Assembly (NCBI GenBank): GCA_004293485.1 | Contig: RDYW01000038.1 | Span: forward strand, 1 to 64,000 | DNA length: 64,000 nt | Direction of reading: 5' to 3' | From: Sphingobacteriales bacterium | Lineage (GTDB): Bacteria; Bacteroidota; Bacteroidia; Sphingobacteriales; Sphingobacteriaceae | Shown here: piece by piece, positions 1 to 7,054 of the stretch | Numbering within the stretch: the stretch's first letter is position 1 | Layout of the letters: each line of letters opens with the position of its first letter | Made by a program: the position numbers and the translations under genes | Notes under the pieces: generated by a model | Told to the model about the DNA's origin: nothing | Database searches by the model: none | The model's input: only the letters and a program-made list of their open reading frames with translations

Positions 1-87
1 AATAACAGACCTGTAAGAAAATTTGGTTATCTAACTCCTAATGAAGTATTTTTACAGCTTAAGGTAAGTGTTGCACTTATCAGTTGA
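1..87 (+). mobile_element. 3' end of an IS30-family transposase (cut by window edge)
   Basis: The first 28 codons read NNRPVRKFGYLTPNEVF and end VALIS followed by TGA. The run N-N-R-P-x-R-K-x-x-G-Y-x-T-P-x-E-V-F is the usual C-terminus of IS30-family DDE transposases, which cut and join DNA at the ends of the insertion sequence. The stop codon lies inside a presumed terminal inverted repeat (positions 69-89), which matches, in reverse complement, a sequence at 28696-28716. Most of the gene lies left of the window, so completeness and activity cannot be judged. Confidence 0.75.
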
Positions 88-89
88 AC
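69..89 (+). repeat. Putative IS30 terminal inverted repeat
   Basis: This 21-base stretch contains TTGCACTTATCAGTTGAAC. Its reverse complement matches 28696-28716 with one difference (A for G in the centre). It overlaps the transposase stop codon, so I read it as the right end of the element at the window edge. Confidence 0.55.
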
Positions 90-188
90 ACAGCAATTGC
101 TAAATTTTAAAATATATAATTTTTAAGTACTACACCATTTACAAAACAAAAATTGTTTTTACTGTTAAAATCGCTTTGATTTAAAATT

Positions 189-1529
189 TTACTTTTTAAA
201 ACACGCTCTCTCAATCGCTCCTTCAAGCACCCCCAAAGCCTCTACAATCTGCTCATCCGTTATCACCACAGGTGGCAACAAGCGCAAGCAATTGCTAAAC
301 AAACCTGCTCGTATCATAATTAAACCTTTGCTTACGGCATCTTTTATAATTTCGAGGGTAATTTCGGGGTCGGGGTCTTTGCTGTTGCGGTCTTTTACAA
401 ATTCAATCAGGCGCATTGCACCTATGCCACGCACATCGCCAATAATGGGGTATTTTTGTTTCCAGCCTTCTAAAGTGGTTTGTATAATGTTGCCCAAATG
501 GTTTACTTGGGTTAAAAACTCCTCGCTTTTTAAAATATGTATGGCTTCAATAGCAGCTACACAAGCCAGCGGGTTACCACCATAAGTACCACCTACACCT
601 CCCAAATGCGGTGCATCCATAATTTCGGCCCGGCCAGTGGTGGCGCTAATGGGCATACCAGCACCAATAGATTTTGCGCTTACCACAATATCGGGAATTA
701 CGCCTGTATGCTCAATGGCAAAAAATTTGCCTGTACGGGCGGCACCACATTGTATTTCGTCGGCTATCATTACAATGCCGTATTTATCGCATACTTCCCT
801 AATTTTTTGGAGGTAAGCTTTGGGCATTTGTATAAAACCGCCTTCGCCCATAATAGGTTCGATGATGATAGCAGCCAACGATTCGGGGTCAACTTGAGAA
901 ATAAAAGCAATATCCAACTGTTTGATAAAATAGTTGATGTATTCTTCGTCCGTCATCCCCGCAATTTTGCGGTATAAATTGGGTGCGGGTATGCGGTAAA
1001 TATCAGATACAAACGAGCCCATACCTTTTTTAAACAGTGCATATTTACTGGTTAAACTCAGCGTAAGCAAGGTACGCCCGTGGTATGCCCCTTCGAAACA
1101 CAAAACCGCATTACGTTTGGTATAATATTTTGATACGTTGATGGCGTTTTCTACCGCTTCGGAACCCGAACTGGCCAACAAAGTTTTTTTAGCAAAATCG
1201 CCTGGCGTTAAACTATTTAGCAATTCGGCCAAATCAATATAAGGCTCCATTGTGGTTACTAAGGCGCAGGTATGCAAGTATTTATCGGCTTGGGCTTTAA
1301 CGGCGGCAACCACTTTTGGGTGGCAATGGCCTACGTTTATCATCCCAATTCCACCGGCTAAATCTATCAGTTGGTTGCCATCAATATCCCAAACTAAAGC
1401 CCCTAAAGCTTTGTCAACCACCACTTCCGTGGATTTTGCCAAACCAGCTGGCAAGGCGTTTTTTCTTCTTTCTAAAACTAACTGGGCTTTAGGGCCGGGT
1501 AAGGTTGTTTTTAATTGTATGTGCGACAT
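189..1529 (-). CDS. gabT: Class III aminotransferase, 4-aminobutyrate type (first copy)
   Basis: A PLP-dependent fold-type I aminotransferase, probably moving the amino group of 4-aminobutyrate or a related omega-amino acid to 2-oxoglutarate in the cytoplasm. At 446 aa it has the family's normal length. Visible motifs are SGSEA (121-125, phosphate binding), EPIMGEGG (224-231), the PLP-pyridine Asp in IADEIQ (D257) and the Schiff-base Lys in SAKSIGAGMP (K286). It is the last gene of a minus-strand run and starts 5 bp after the GNAT gene, so it is probably co-transcribed with it and the antiporter. A second class III aminotransferase lies at 7055-8359. The segment CGAARTG differs from the common SGFGRTG seen in that copy, so the two may prefer different substrates. 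The exact substrate is inferred from context. Confidence 0.88.
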   Translation of the reverse strand: MSHIQLKTTLPGPKAQLVLERRKNALPAGLAKSTEVVVDKALGALVWDIDGNQLIDLAGGIGMINVGHCHPKVVAAVKAQADKYLHTCALVTTMEPYIDLAELLNSLTPGDFAKKTLLASSGSEAVENAINVSKYYTKRNAVLCFEGAYHGRTLLTLSLTSKYALFKKGMGSFVSDIYRIPAPNLYRKIAGMTDEEYINYFIKQLDIAFISQVDPESLAAIIIEPIMGEGGFIQMPKAYLQKIREVCDKYGIVMIADEIQCGAARTGKFFAIEHTGVIPDIVVSAKSIGAGMPISATTGRAEIMDAPHLGGVGGTYGGNPLACVAAIEAIHILKSEEFLTQVNHLGNIIQTTLEGWKQKYPIIGDVRGIGAMRLIEFVKDRNSKDPDPEITLEIIKDAVSKGLIMIRAGLFSNCLRLLPPVVITDEQIVEALGVLEGAIERACFKK

Positions 1530-1534
1530 AATTT

Positions 1535-2194
1535 TTAAATAATGGTATCAATATCTAGTTGTAGTAAAACTCCACAATTGCCACAAGATGGGTCGTTTAC
1601 ATAATTTTTTATTAAAGCAAGTGGCTTAAAGCCGATTTTTAGTTGTGGCCCCAAAGTAGGGTCGCTGCGTTGGCCTTGTAGCAATTGTTGGTAATATTCC
1701 TCGGGCGAAAACTGCTGACTTACCGCTCCATAACCACTCATTAAACCAACGGTTAACTGGCCTTTAAGTTTCAAATGTACGGCTAAAGTTTGGCGGGCTC
1801 GGTACAATTCTCGGGCTAAACCTTTGCCTCGGTAATTGGGGTGTACGCCTACATCTAAACCGTACAGCCACTGGCCATTAGGGTCGTGGTTATGCATCCA
1901 ACCGCCAGCTATGGTTTCTTTAAACGTGTGGTGGTGGTTATCAAAATCGAAATTGCAACGCATAGTGGTAGTCATCCCCACCACTTCTTCGCCATCTAAA
2001 ATTACAAATTGCCCTTCGGCAAATATTTTATAATGGTGTAAATAATGTTTGGCTAATATCAATTCGTCTTCGGCTAAGGACGGGAAAACAATGCGTTGCA
2101 AAGCCTCTAATTTATCGGCGTGTTGGGGCAATAAATTGGTTATTAGCAATCCGTTGGGCAATAAATGGGTGTATGTAAATGTAGTATTAGTCAT
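1535..2194 (-). CDS. GNAT-family N-acetyltransferase
   Basis: A 219-aa Gcn5-related acetyltransferase. The acetyl-CoA pyrophosphate-binding motif A is visible as VHPNYRGKGLARELY at about residues 115-130, preceded by the usual beta-4 strand (YGLDVGV). There is no signal peptide, so it acts in the cytoplasm. It lies 6 bp from the antiporter gene upstream and 5 bp from gabT downstream, which indicates one operon. The operon suggests the acceptor is an amine, polyamine or amino-acid derivative handled by these genes, but nothing in the sequence names it. A Cys pair (CGNCG) lies near the C-terminus. Confidence 0.75.
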   Translation of the reverse strand: MTNTTFTYTHLLPNGLLITNLLPQHADKLEALQRIVFPSLAEDELILAKHYLHHYKIFAEGQFVILDGEEVVGMTTTMRCNFDFDNHHHTFKETIAGGWMHNHDPNGQWLYGLDVGVHPNYRGKGLARELYRARQTLAVHLKLKGQLTVGLMSGYGAVSQQFSPEEYYQQLLQGQRSDPTLGPQLKIGFKPLALIKNYVNDPSCGNCGVLLQLDIDTII

Positions 2195-2200
2195 TTTGTT

Positions 2201-3571
2201 TTAAGATAAAGTGTAGCCCAAAATCACATAAATAATTCCCGATAATACAAAAGAAGTTAAGGCATAAGGCAATTGCGAAAACGAATGTTTTAGGTTATTA
2301 AGCTCGGTGCTTTGCGATGTTAAAATGGTGGCATCGCTGTACAAGCAAGCGTTAGAACCAAATACACCCGCACTTATAACCGCCCCAATGCTCATAAACA
2401 CGTGTGCACCCAAACTCTGCGCCAGCGGAATAACAATAGGAATTACTACCGCATATACTCCCCACGACGAACCCGTGGTATAGCATATTACCGATATAGC
2501 CACAAAAATAATTAAGGGTAATAACTCTTTGCTTATCAATGGTTTTACGCTTTCAATTACATACGATGTTAAACCCATTTTATCGCCTACTTCTTTTAAA
2601 ACATAGCTAATTACTACCAATGCCAAGGCGTAAACCATACTGTTAAAACCTGTAAAAATGGTTTCGCTGAGTTGCTGAAAAGTGCCTAATTTTTTAACCA
2701 AATAATACACAAACGTAAAAAATATACCCACAATAACGCCTTTTAGTGCATCGTAATCCATATAAAATGTAAAGCCTAAGGTTACTAAAATAGGGAGTAT
2801 AAAATACAACGAACTGGATTTTTGGTCGGGATTGTAATGCTCCATTGCTACGCCAGCCATTTTTGGTCCTAACGGGATGGTTTGCCCGGTTTCCTCGGCC
2901 CTAATATGTGCCAATTTTAATCTTTTAAAATGCGGAAAAACGCCCAAAATAAACAGCGGAATTAGCAATACCGAAACCCAACTGTACGCAACAAATGGAA
3001 TGATAGAAAGATAAATATGCGCCCCTTGCCCGGCGGCGGCAAAATGAGATTTTTCGAGAATAGCGGCTACAAATAACGTCCAAGTAGATAGCGGCACAAT
3101 TACACACCAAGGGGCGGCGGTGGTGTTTACAATATAAGCCAAATATTCGCGAGGGATTTTAAAATGGTCGGTAATTTTTTTCATCGTAACGCCCACGGTT
3201 AATGCGCTTAGGTAATCATCCAAAAAAATAAATAGCCCTAAAAACCAAGTGCCTAATAAGGCTACCTTTTTGGTTTTTATGTAGCGCAACATATCTTCGC
3301 CAAACTTTACCGCCCCGCCACTGCGTACCATCAAGCAAATTAAAGAACCATATAAACCGCAAACCAAAATTACCCAAACGGTGCTTTCGTCTTTCATTAC
3401 TTTATATAATGTTTGTATTAAACTGGTAAAAAAGTTGGTATGTTCGTAATAGCCAATAATCATAAAGCCTACCACACAACCTATTAGCAAGGCCTCGAAC
3501 GATGCCCGTAATTTTATAGCGAGTAGGATAACTACTATTGGGGGTATTAATGCGAGTGCTCCGTATGGCAT
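2201..3571 (-). CDS. Na+/H+ antiporter NhaC-type transporter
   Basis: A 456-aa polytopic inner-membrane protein with about 11-12 hydrophobic segments from the N-terminus (ALALIPPIVVILLAI) to the C-terminus (FVLSGIIYVILGY). The charged turn FIFLDDYLSALTVG and the segment YTTGSSWGVYAVVIPIVIPLA are typical of the NhaC/ion transporter superfamily. Members exchange Na+ for H+ or couple ion flow to uptake or efflux of amino acids and organic acids. In an operon for amine or GABA breakdown it could import the amine or remove charge, which is inference. It is followed tightly by the GNAT and gabT genes. Upstream it is separated from gabD by a secreted orphan and a transposase island. Confidence 0.8.
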   Translation of the reverse strand: MPYGALALIPPIVVILLAIKLRASFEALLIGCVVGFMIIGYYEHTNFFTSLIQTLYKVMKDESTVWVILVCGLYGSLICLMVRSGGAVKFGEDMLRYIKTKKVALLGTWFLGLFIFLDDYLSALTVGVTMKKITDHFKIPREYLAYIVNTTAAPWCVIVPLSTWTLFVAAILEKSHFAAAGQGAHIYLSIIPFVAYSWVSVLLIPLFILGVFPHFKRLKLAHIRAEETGQTIPLGPKMAGVAMEHYNPDQKSSSLYFILPILVTLGFTFYMDYDALKGVIVGIFFTFVYYLVKKLGTFQQLSETIFTGFNSMVYALALVVISYVLKEVGDKMGLTSYVIESVKPLISKELLPLIIFVAISVICYTTGSSWGVYAVVIPIVIPLAQSLGAHVFMSIGAVISAGVFGSNACLYSDATILTSQSTELNNLKHSFSQLPYALTSFVLSGIIYVILGYTLS

Positions 3572-3600
3572 AGTTTTTTTTATTATGGTTATTGTTTGAA

Positions 3601-4305
3601 TTAGGGTTTTATATTTTCTTTAGATTGCATTGGCTCAATTATAGTGGGGGATAAAATATACCCATCTTCAATTGGTTTTTGGCTCATAAGTCTAAAACAT
3701 TCTTCTGGTGTGGTTGTCCAATATTTGGTTTCAGATAAATTTTTTATCATATCATTTCTCCATTTTAAAAAAGCTCCTTCTTTTTTATCAATGAATACAT
3801 CTTTAAAATAAGCTTTATACATTTTAAGTTTATTTTCATTCATTTCTTTTTTTATGGTAGAATAGAAAATTGCTGACATTCCTATTGAATTAAACTTATC
3901 CTGATAATCTTTTAATTCTTTTCTAGCCCATCTAGCCCATATTTCGCAAATATCAAAGTAATAATTTTGCATTTCTATTTGAACAGAATCTGTTGTTTTT
4001 GTAAAGGAAGTTGTTTTTTCAAAGGCGGGTGCAAAATATATCTTTTCGAATTTTTTCTTTCTATCTCTTTTATTTTTAGGTATATCAATTACAGACCATA
4101 TCCCAACAGATGCTGATGCCGAAAATCCATATTTGTTCATTAATTTTTCGATATCTTCTGTGGGTTTTCCTTGATAATCTTTATGAGTAATTTTTAAAAT
4201 AGGTTGCCAAAAAATATGGATTGAGTCACTAGTTGGATAATTTTCTTGGCCAAAGCAAATAAATAGATTTAAACTAAATAATGTTATGAGAATTGTATTT
4301 TTCAT
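3601..4305 (-). CDS. Hypothetical secreted protein
   Basis: A 234-aa protein of no family I recognise. It begins with a clear signal peptide (about 1-19, ending LFICFGQ), so it is exported to the periplasm or beyond. The mature part is rich in Lys, Trp, Glu and Tyr, with a Trp cluster (CEIWARWARKELKDYQDKF) in the middle. It is more AT-rich than the gab genes on either side and ends 29 bp before the antiporter gene. It shares an apparently inserted stretch with the RAYT transposase, so it may be an acquired gene. Confidence 0.6.
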   Translation of the reverse strand: MKNTILITLFSLNLFICFGQENYPTSDSIHIFWQPILKITHKDYQGKPTEDIEKLMNKYGFSASASVGIWSVIDIPKNKRDRKKKFEKIYFAPAFEKTTSFTKTTDSVQIEMQNYYFDICEIWARWARKELKDYQDKFNSIGMSAIFYSTIKKEMNENKLKMYKAYFKDVFIDKKEGAFLKWRNDMIKNLSETKYWTTTPEECFRLMSQKPIEDGYILSPTIIEPMQSKENIKP

Positions 4306-4512
4306 TTAATGTTATTTTAATGATTTAACTTTTTTGGTTTGTAGCACAATAAATAAAATTTTAGATTTTAACAATCTAGTCTTCTTCACCCCGCTTTGTG
4401 TTCTTTGCGCCTTCACTTTGTGTTCTTTGCGGTTAAAATTTTACCGCAAAGTTTGCAAAGGTTTACGCAAAGAGCGCAAAGCCTTTATTTTTTATACTCC
4501 CCTAAAGTAAAG

Positions 4513-4570
4513 CTTTGCTTTAGAGCGAAAACTTCCTAATTTTTCACTCTTCACTACGTTCTGTCACTCT
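4513..4570 (+). repeat. 58-bp direct repeat, left copy
   Basis: It starts CTTTGCTTTAGAGCG and ends TTCTGTCACTCT. It matches 5486-5543 in the same orientation at 57 of 58 positions. The two copies bracket the transposase gene and its REP-like units. Confidence 0.9.
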
Positions 4571-4583
4571 TAATTTCCCATTC

Positions 4584-4652
4584 CCGTGGTTGGTGGCACA
4601 CCAAACACTTTAATTTTATTTACTCCAATTTCCGTGGTTGGTGGCACACCAA
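4584..4652 (+). repeat. REP-like units, left pair
   Basis: Two units, at 4584-4608 and 4632-4652, share CCGTGGTTGGTGGCACACCA. Each contains the hairpin TTGGTG-GCA-CACCAA (6-bp stem, 3-nt loop). Four units in the opposite orientation lie on the other side of the transposase gene. Confidence 0.85.
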
Positions 4653-4679
4653 CTATTATTCACGAATAACAATAATACT

Positions 4680-5243
4680 TTACCCAAACCTATCTTTAAA
4701 ATGTGTTAAAAAATCAAAAGTATCAGTTTGTGTTTGATAAAAACTTGCCGACGACCATTTATAATCTTCGGGTGTTATAGCTAAGTTCCAATGCGCTTGT
4801 AGCGGATTGTTGTGCAAATAATTTAGTTTTTGTATTAAAACATCTATATTAAACATTTTAACGGCAAGAGCGTCTCTTTTCCAAATTCTATGTTTTCTTT
4901 CTGTTTCTTTAACTTCAAAATAAGGTAACACTTTTTGATGGTTTGTTTTTAAATCAATTAAAATAAGATGTGCGGTTTTTTTATTAAAACTTGAACTTGG
5001 TTTTTCTTTACCGTTGGGCTTTAATAACTCCCAAATTAGGTGAATATGGTTCGGCATAATTACAAAACCATACACCGCAATAAGTTTTTTATCTACTAAT
5101 TCTTTAAGCGTATTAACGATAATTAATTTGTATTCATCTTTTTTTAGAAGTTTTTTCCAATCTTTAATAGTTGATGTCCAAAAATATACTTCATTATATT
5201 CTAAGTAAGAATTTCTAAATTTTTTAAATAGTTCATTAATCAT
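4680..5243 (-). CDS. REP-associated tyrosine transposase (RAYT, IS200-like Y1 family)
   Basis: A 187-aa HUH single-strand nuclease. The metal-binding HUH motif is in MPNHIHLI (H66, H68), and the catalytic Tyr is Y142 in the RAYT signature NYLHNNPLQAHW. The Y-K-W-S-S motif near the C-terminus is also typical of RAYTs. These enzymes cut palindromic REP elements at hairpins as single strands and are mostly immobile, single-copy genes. Here REP-like hairpin units flank the gene in inverted orientation, which fits that role. The module sits inside the gab locus and is bounded by 58-bp direct repeats. The length is normal and the motifs are intact, so it may be active. Confidence 0.88.
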   Translation of the reverse strand: MINELFKKFRNSYLEYNEVYFWTSTIKDWKKLLKKDEYKLIIVNTLKELVDKKLIAVYGFVIMPNHIHLIWELLKPNGKEKPSSSFNKKTAHLILIDLKTNHQKVLPYFEVKETERKHRIWKRDALAVKMFNIDVLIQKLNYLHNNPLQAHWNLAITPEDYKWSSASFYQTQTDTFDFLTHFKDRFG

Positions 5244-5290
5244 TATTTGCGGATTAGTTGTGTTTAATAACTTAATTCATTACTTATTAT

Positions 5291-5418
5291 GTGTTTGGTG
5301 TGCCACCAGTCTATGTGTTTGGTGTGCCACCAGTCTGTGTGTGTTTGGTGTGCCACCAACCACGGAAGCGTAACTTAATTTATTGCCTACTGTGTGTTTG
5401 GTGTGCCACCAACCACGG
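5291..5418 (-). repeat. REP-like units, right cluster of four
   Basis: Four units, at 5291-5308, 5315-5332, 5341-5365 and 5394-5418, share GTGTTTGGTGTGCCACCA; the last two continue with ACCACGG. They are the reverse complement of the two units left of the transposase gene, so together they make an inverted array around it. Confidence 0.88.
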
Positions 5419-5431
5419 AAGCGGATATTTG

Positions 5432-5464
5432 AAGGATGCCATCGCTCCAAGCGATGGCATCCTT
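5432..5464 (+). terminator. Perfect 15-bp hairpin with 3-nt loop
   Basis: AAGGATGCCATCGCT, then CCA, then its exact reverse complement. A short T run follows on the plus strand. It could serve as a transcription terminator or be another palindromic repeat of the RAYT array. No plus-strand gene ends here, so a terminator for a known gene is not obvious. Confidence 0.6.
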
Positions 5465-5485
5465 TTCTCCGTTTATAAAGGAATT

Positions 5486-5543
5486 CTTTGCTTTAGAGCG
5501 AAAACTTCCTGATTTTTCACTCTTCACTACGTTCTGTCACTCT
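5486..5543 (+). repeat. 58-bp direct repeat, right copy
   Basis: It is identical to 4513-4570 except for one base (G for A after TTCCT). Its distal part doubles as one arm of the inverted repeat at 5519-5559. Confidence 0.9.
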
Positions 5544-5603
5544 GAACGTAGTGAAGAGTCTATTAACACCGTTTTAGAGACTCTTCGCTACACTCAGAAT
5601 GAC
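5519..5603. repeat. Composite palindromic repeat of the CHSERSEES type
   Basis: Two overlapping inverted repeats are present. The first has perfect 16-bp arms (5519-5534 and 5544-5559). The second has 25-bp arms (5536-5560 and 5579-5603) matching at 21 of 25 positions. In one plus frame it reads CHSERSEES and YTQNDK, peptide strings I recall as spurious translations of a dispersed intergenic repeat in Bacteroidota. The tail of this repeat region supplies the last codons and the stop of gabD. Confidence 0.75.
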
Positions 5604-5614
5604 AAGAGCATTGT

Positions 5615-7051
5615 TCAGAGCGACAAACCTACACTTATCAGTTTCTTCTCTAAATATTCAAACAAACCTTCGCTGCCACTCTCGTGGCCTTGGCCGCTTT
5701 GTTTCCATCCGCCAAAAGGCGATTCGGTGCCGTGTGGCGCCCATTCATTAATACCCACAATCCCAAATTCTAACCTTTCTGATGCCAGTGTAGCGGTTTT
5801 TAAATTGTTGGTAAAAATGTACGATGCCAAGCCGTATTCGGTATCGTTGGCTTTGGCGATGGCATCGTCTAAATCCTCGAAAGAGAAAAGCGGTAAAACC
5901 GGGCCAAAAATTTCGTTTTGCGCTAAGGCGGATGCTTGTGTTAAGCCAGCCACCACGCAAGGTTGTAAAAAATAACCTTTGCTAAACTTAGTGGGTATGT
6001 TGCCACCTGTTAAAATTTCGGCACCTTCGGCTTTTGCTTTTTCCAATAAAGCCAATACACTTTCTTGCTGTTTTTTGGTAATTAATGGGCCTACATTTAC
6101 GCCATCCTCAAAACCATTACCAACTTTTAAAGCCGATACATATTTGGTAATCAATATTTTAAATTCTTCAAAAATATTTTTATGTACATAAAACCTTTGC
6201 GCCGATGTACATACTTGCCCATTATTACGGAACCGTGAAATGGCTGCGGCTTTGGCTACGGCATCTACATCAACATCATCAAAAATTAAAACGGGGGCAT
6301 TGCCACCTAATTCAAGGGATAATTTGGTATGCTTTTTTGATGCACCATCCATCAACAATTTACCTACACGGGTGCTGCCTGTAAAACTTATTTTTTTTAG
6401 GTGCGGATGGTTTAGCATTGCCTGCCCAATAGCGGGCGCATTGCCCAATACTAGATTTAAAACACCGTTTGGCAAGCCTGCATTTACCAATGTCTCGGCT
6501 AAGTGATAGGCGGTAAGCGGGGTATCTTCTGCGGGTTTTGCCACCACGGTACAACCTGCTGCCAAAGCGGCTGCCCAAGCCCGGGCGGGGTTATAAGCCG
6601 GAAAATTCCAAGCGGTAATGATACCAATAACGCCCATTGGCTGGCAAATTACGCTGCTGCGTTTGTCCACACGGTTGGTTGGGATAACCTTGCCGTAACT
6701 GCGTTTGGCTTCCTCGGCATACCACTCAAAAAGGTTGGCAGCAACCCCAATTTCGCCTTTGGCTTCGGGTAGGGGTTTGCCACTTTCTAGCACCATAGTG
6801 TGCGCAATGGCATCTATGTTTTCACGGATATTATTTGCCGCTTTTTTTAAAATTTCGGCCCGTTGGTAGGGGGTGGTTTTGCTCCAAGCTGCAAAAGCAG
6901 TTTGTGCGGCATCAATCGCCAAAAGGCAATCTTTATCGTTGCCAAAACTTACCAAACTCACCACTTCTTCGGTAGCGGGGTTTAGCACTTCAAAAGTTTG
7001 CTTATCAATAGCATCAATAAATTGTCCGTTTATAAATTGCTGTTTCATCAT
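5615..7051 (-). CDS. gabD: Succinate-semialdehyde dehydrogenase-type aldehyde dehydrogenase
   Basis: A 478-aa NAD(P)-dependent aldehyde dehydrogenase of the cytoplasm, expected to oxidise succinate semialdehyde (the product of GABA transamination) to succinate. Visible residues are the oxyanion Asn in TAWNFP (N149), the cofactor-binding Lys in VAKPAEDTP (K172), the nucleotide-fold motif FTGSTRVG (223-230), the general base in LELGG (E247) and the nucleophile in NNGQVCTS (C281). It begins 3 bp after the second aminotransferase gene, so they are co-transcribed. The C-terminal residues VGLSL and the stop codon lie in repeat DNA, so the original 3' end was probably replaced. It could also oxidise 4-aminobutanal if the amine oxidase makes that aldehyde. 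Confidence 0.9.
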   Translation of the reverse strand: MMKQQFINGQFIDAIDKQTFEVLNPATEEVVSLVSFGNDKDCLLAIDAAQTAFAAWSKTTPYQRAEILKKAANNIRENIDAIAHTMVLESGKPLPEAKGEIGVAANLFEWYAEEAKRSYGKVIPTNRVDKRSSVICQPMGVIGIITAWNFPAYNPARAWAAALAAGCTVVAKPAEDTPLTAYHLAETLVNAGLPNGVLNLVLGNAPAIGQAMLNHPHLKKISFTGSTRVGKLLMDGASKKHTKLSLELGGNAPVLIFDDVDVDAVAKAAAISRFRNNGQVCTSAQRFYVHKNIFEEFKILITKYVSALKVGNGFEDGVNVGPLITKKQQESVLALLEKAKAEGAEILTGGNIPTKFSKGYFLQPCVVAGLTQASALAQNEIFGPVLPLFSFEDLDDAIAKANDTEYGLASYIFTNNLKTATLASERLEFGIVGINEWAPHGTESPFGGWKQSGQGHESGSEGLFEYLEKKLISVGLSL

Positions 7052-7054
7052 ATT

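Larger units (their letters stand above)
4306..4679. repeat. Repeat-rich intergenic region left of the RAYT gene
   Basis: This 374-bp stretch has no gene. From about 4390 it holds degenerate repeats of the type CTTTGTGTTCTTTGCG and GCAAAGAGCGCAAAG, which form an interrupted inverted repeat (CTTTGCGGT against ACCGCAAAG around a TTAAAATTTT core). It then holds the left copy of a 58-bp direct repeat (4513-4570) and two REP-like units (4584-4608 and 4632-4652). Confidence 0.7.

Noticed and set aside
5291-5418. CRISPR-like array (four repeats at short spacing)
   Set aside because: Repeat length and spacing are irregular (7-30 bp gaps), copies on the other side of the gene are inverted, each unit is a short hairpin, and no cas genes are near. 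A RAYT/REP explanation fits better.
5436-5975. Plus-strand ORF containing CHSERSEES and YTQNDK
   Set aside because: It is a translation of palindromic repeat DNA that runs on antisense to gabD. No start signal or conserved protein domain is visible.
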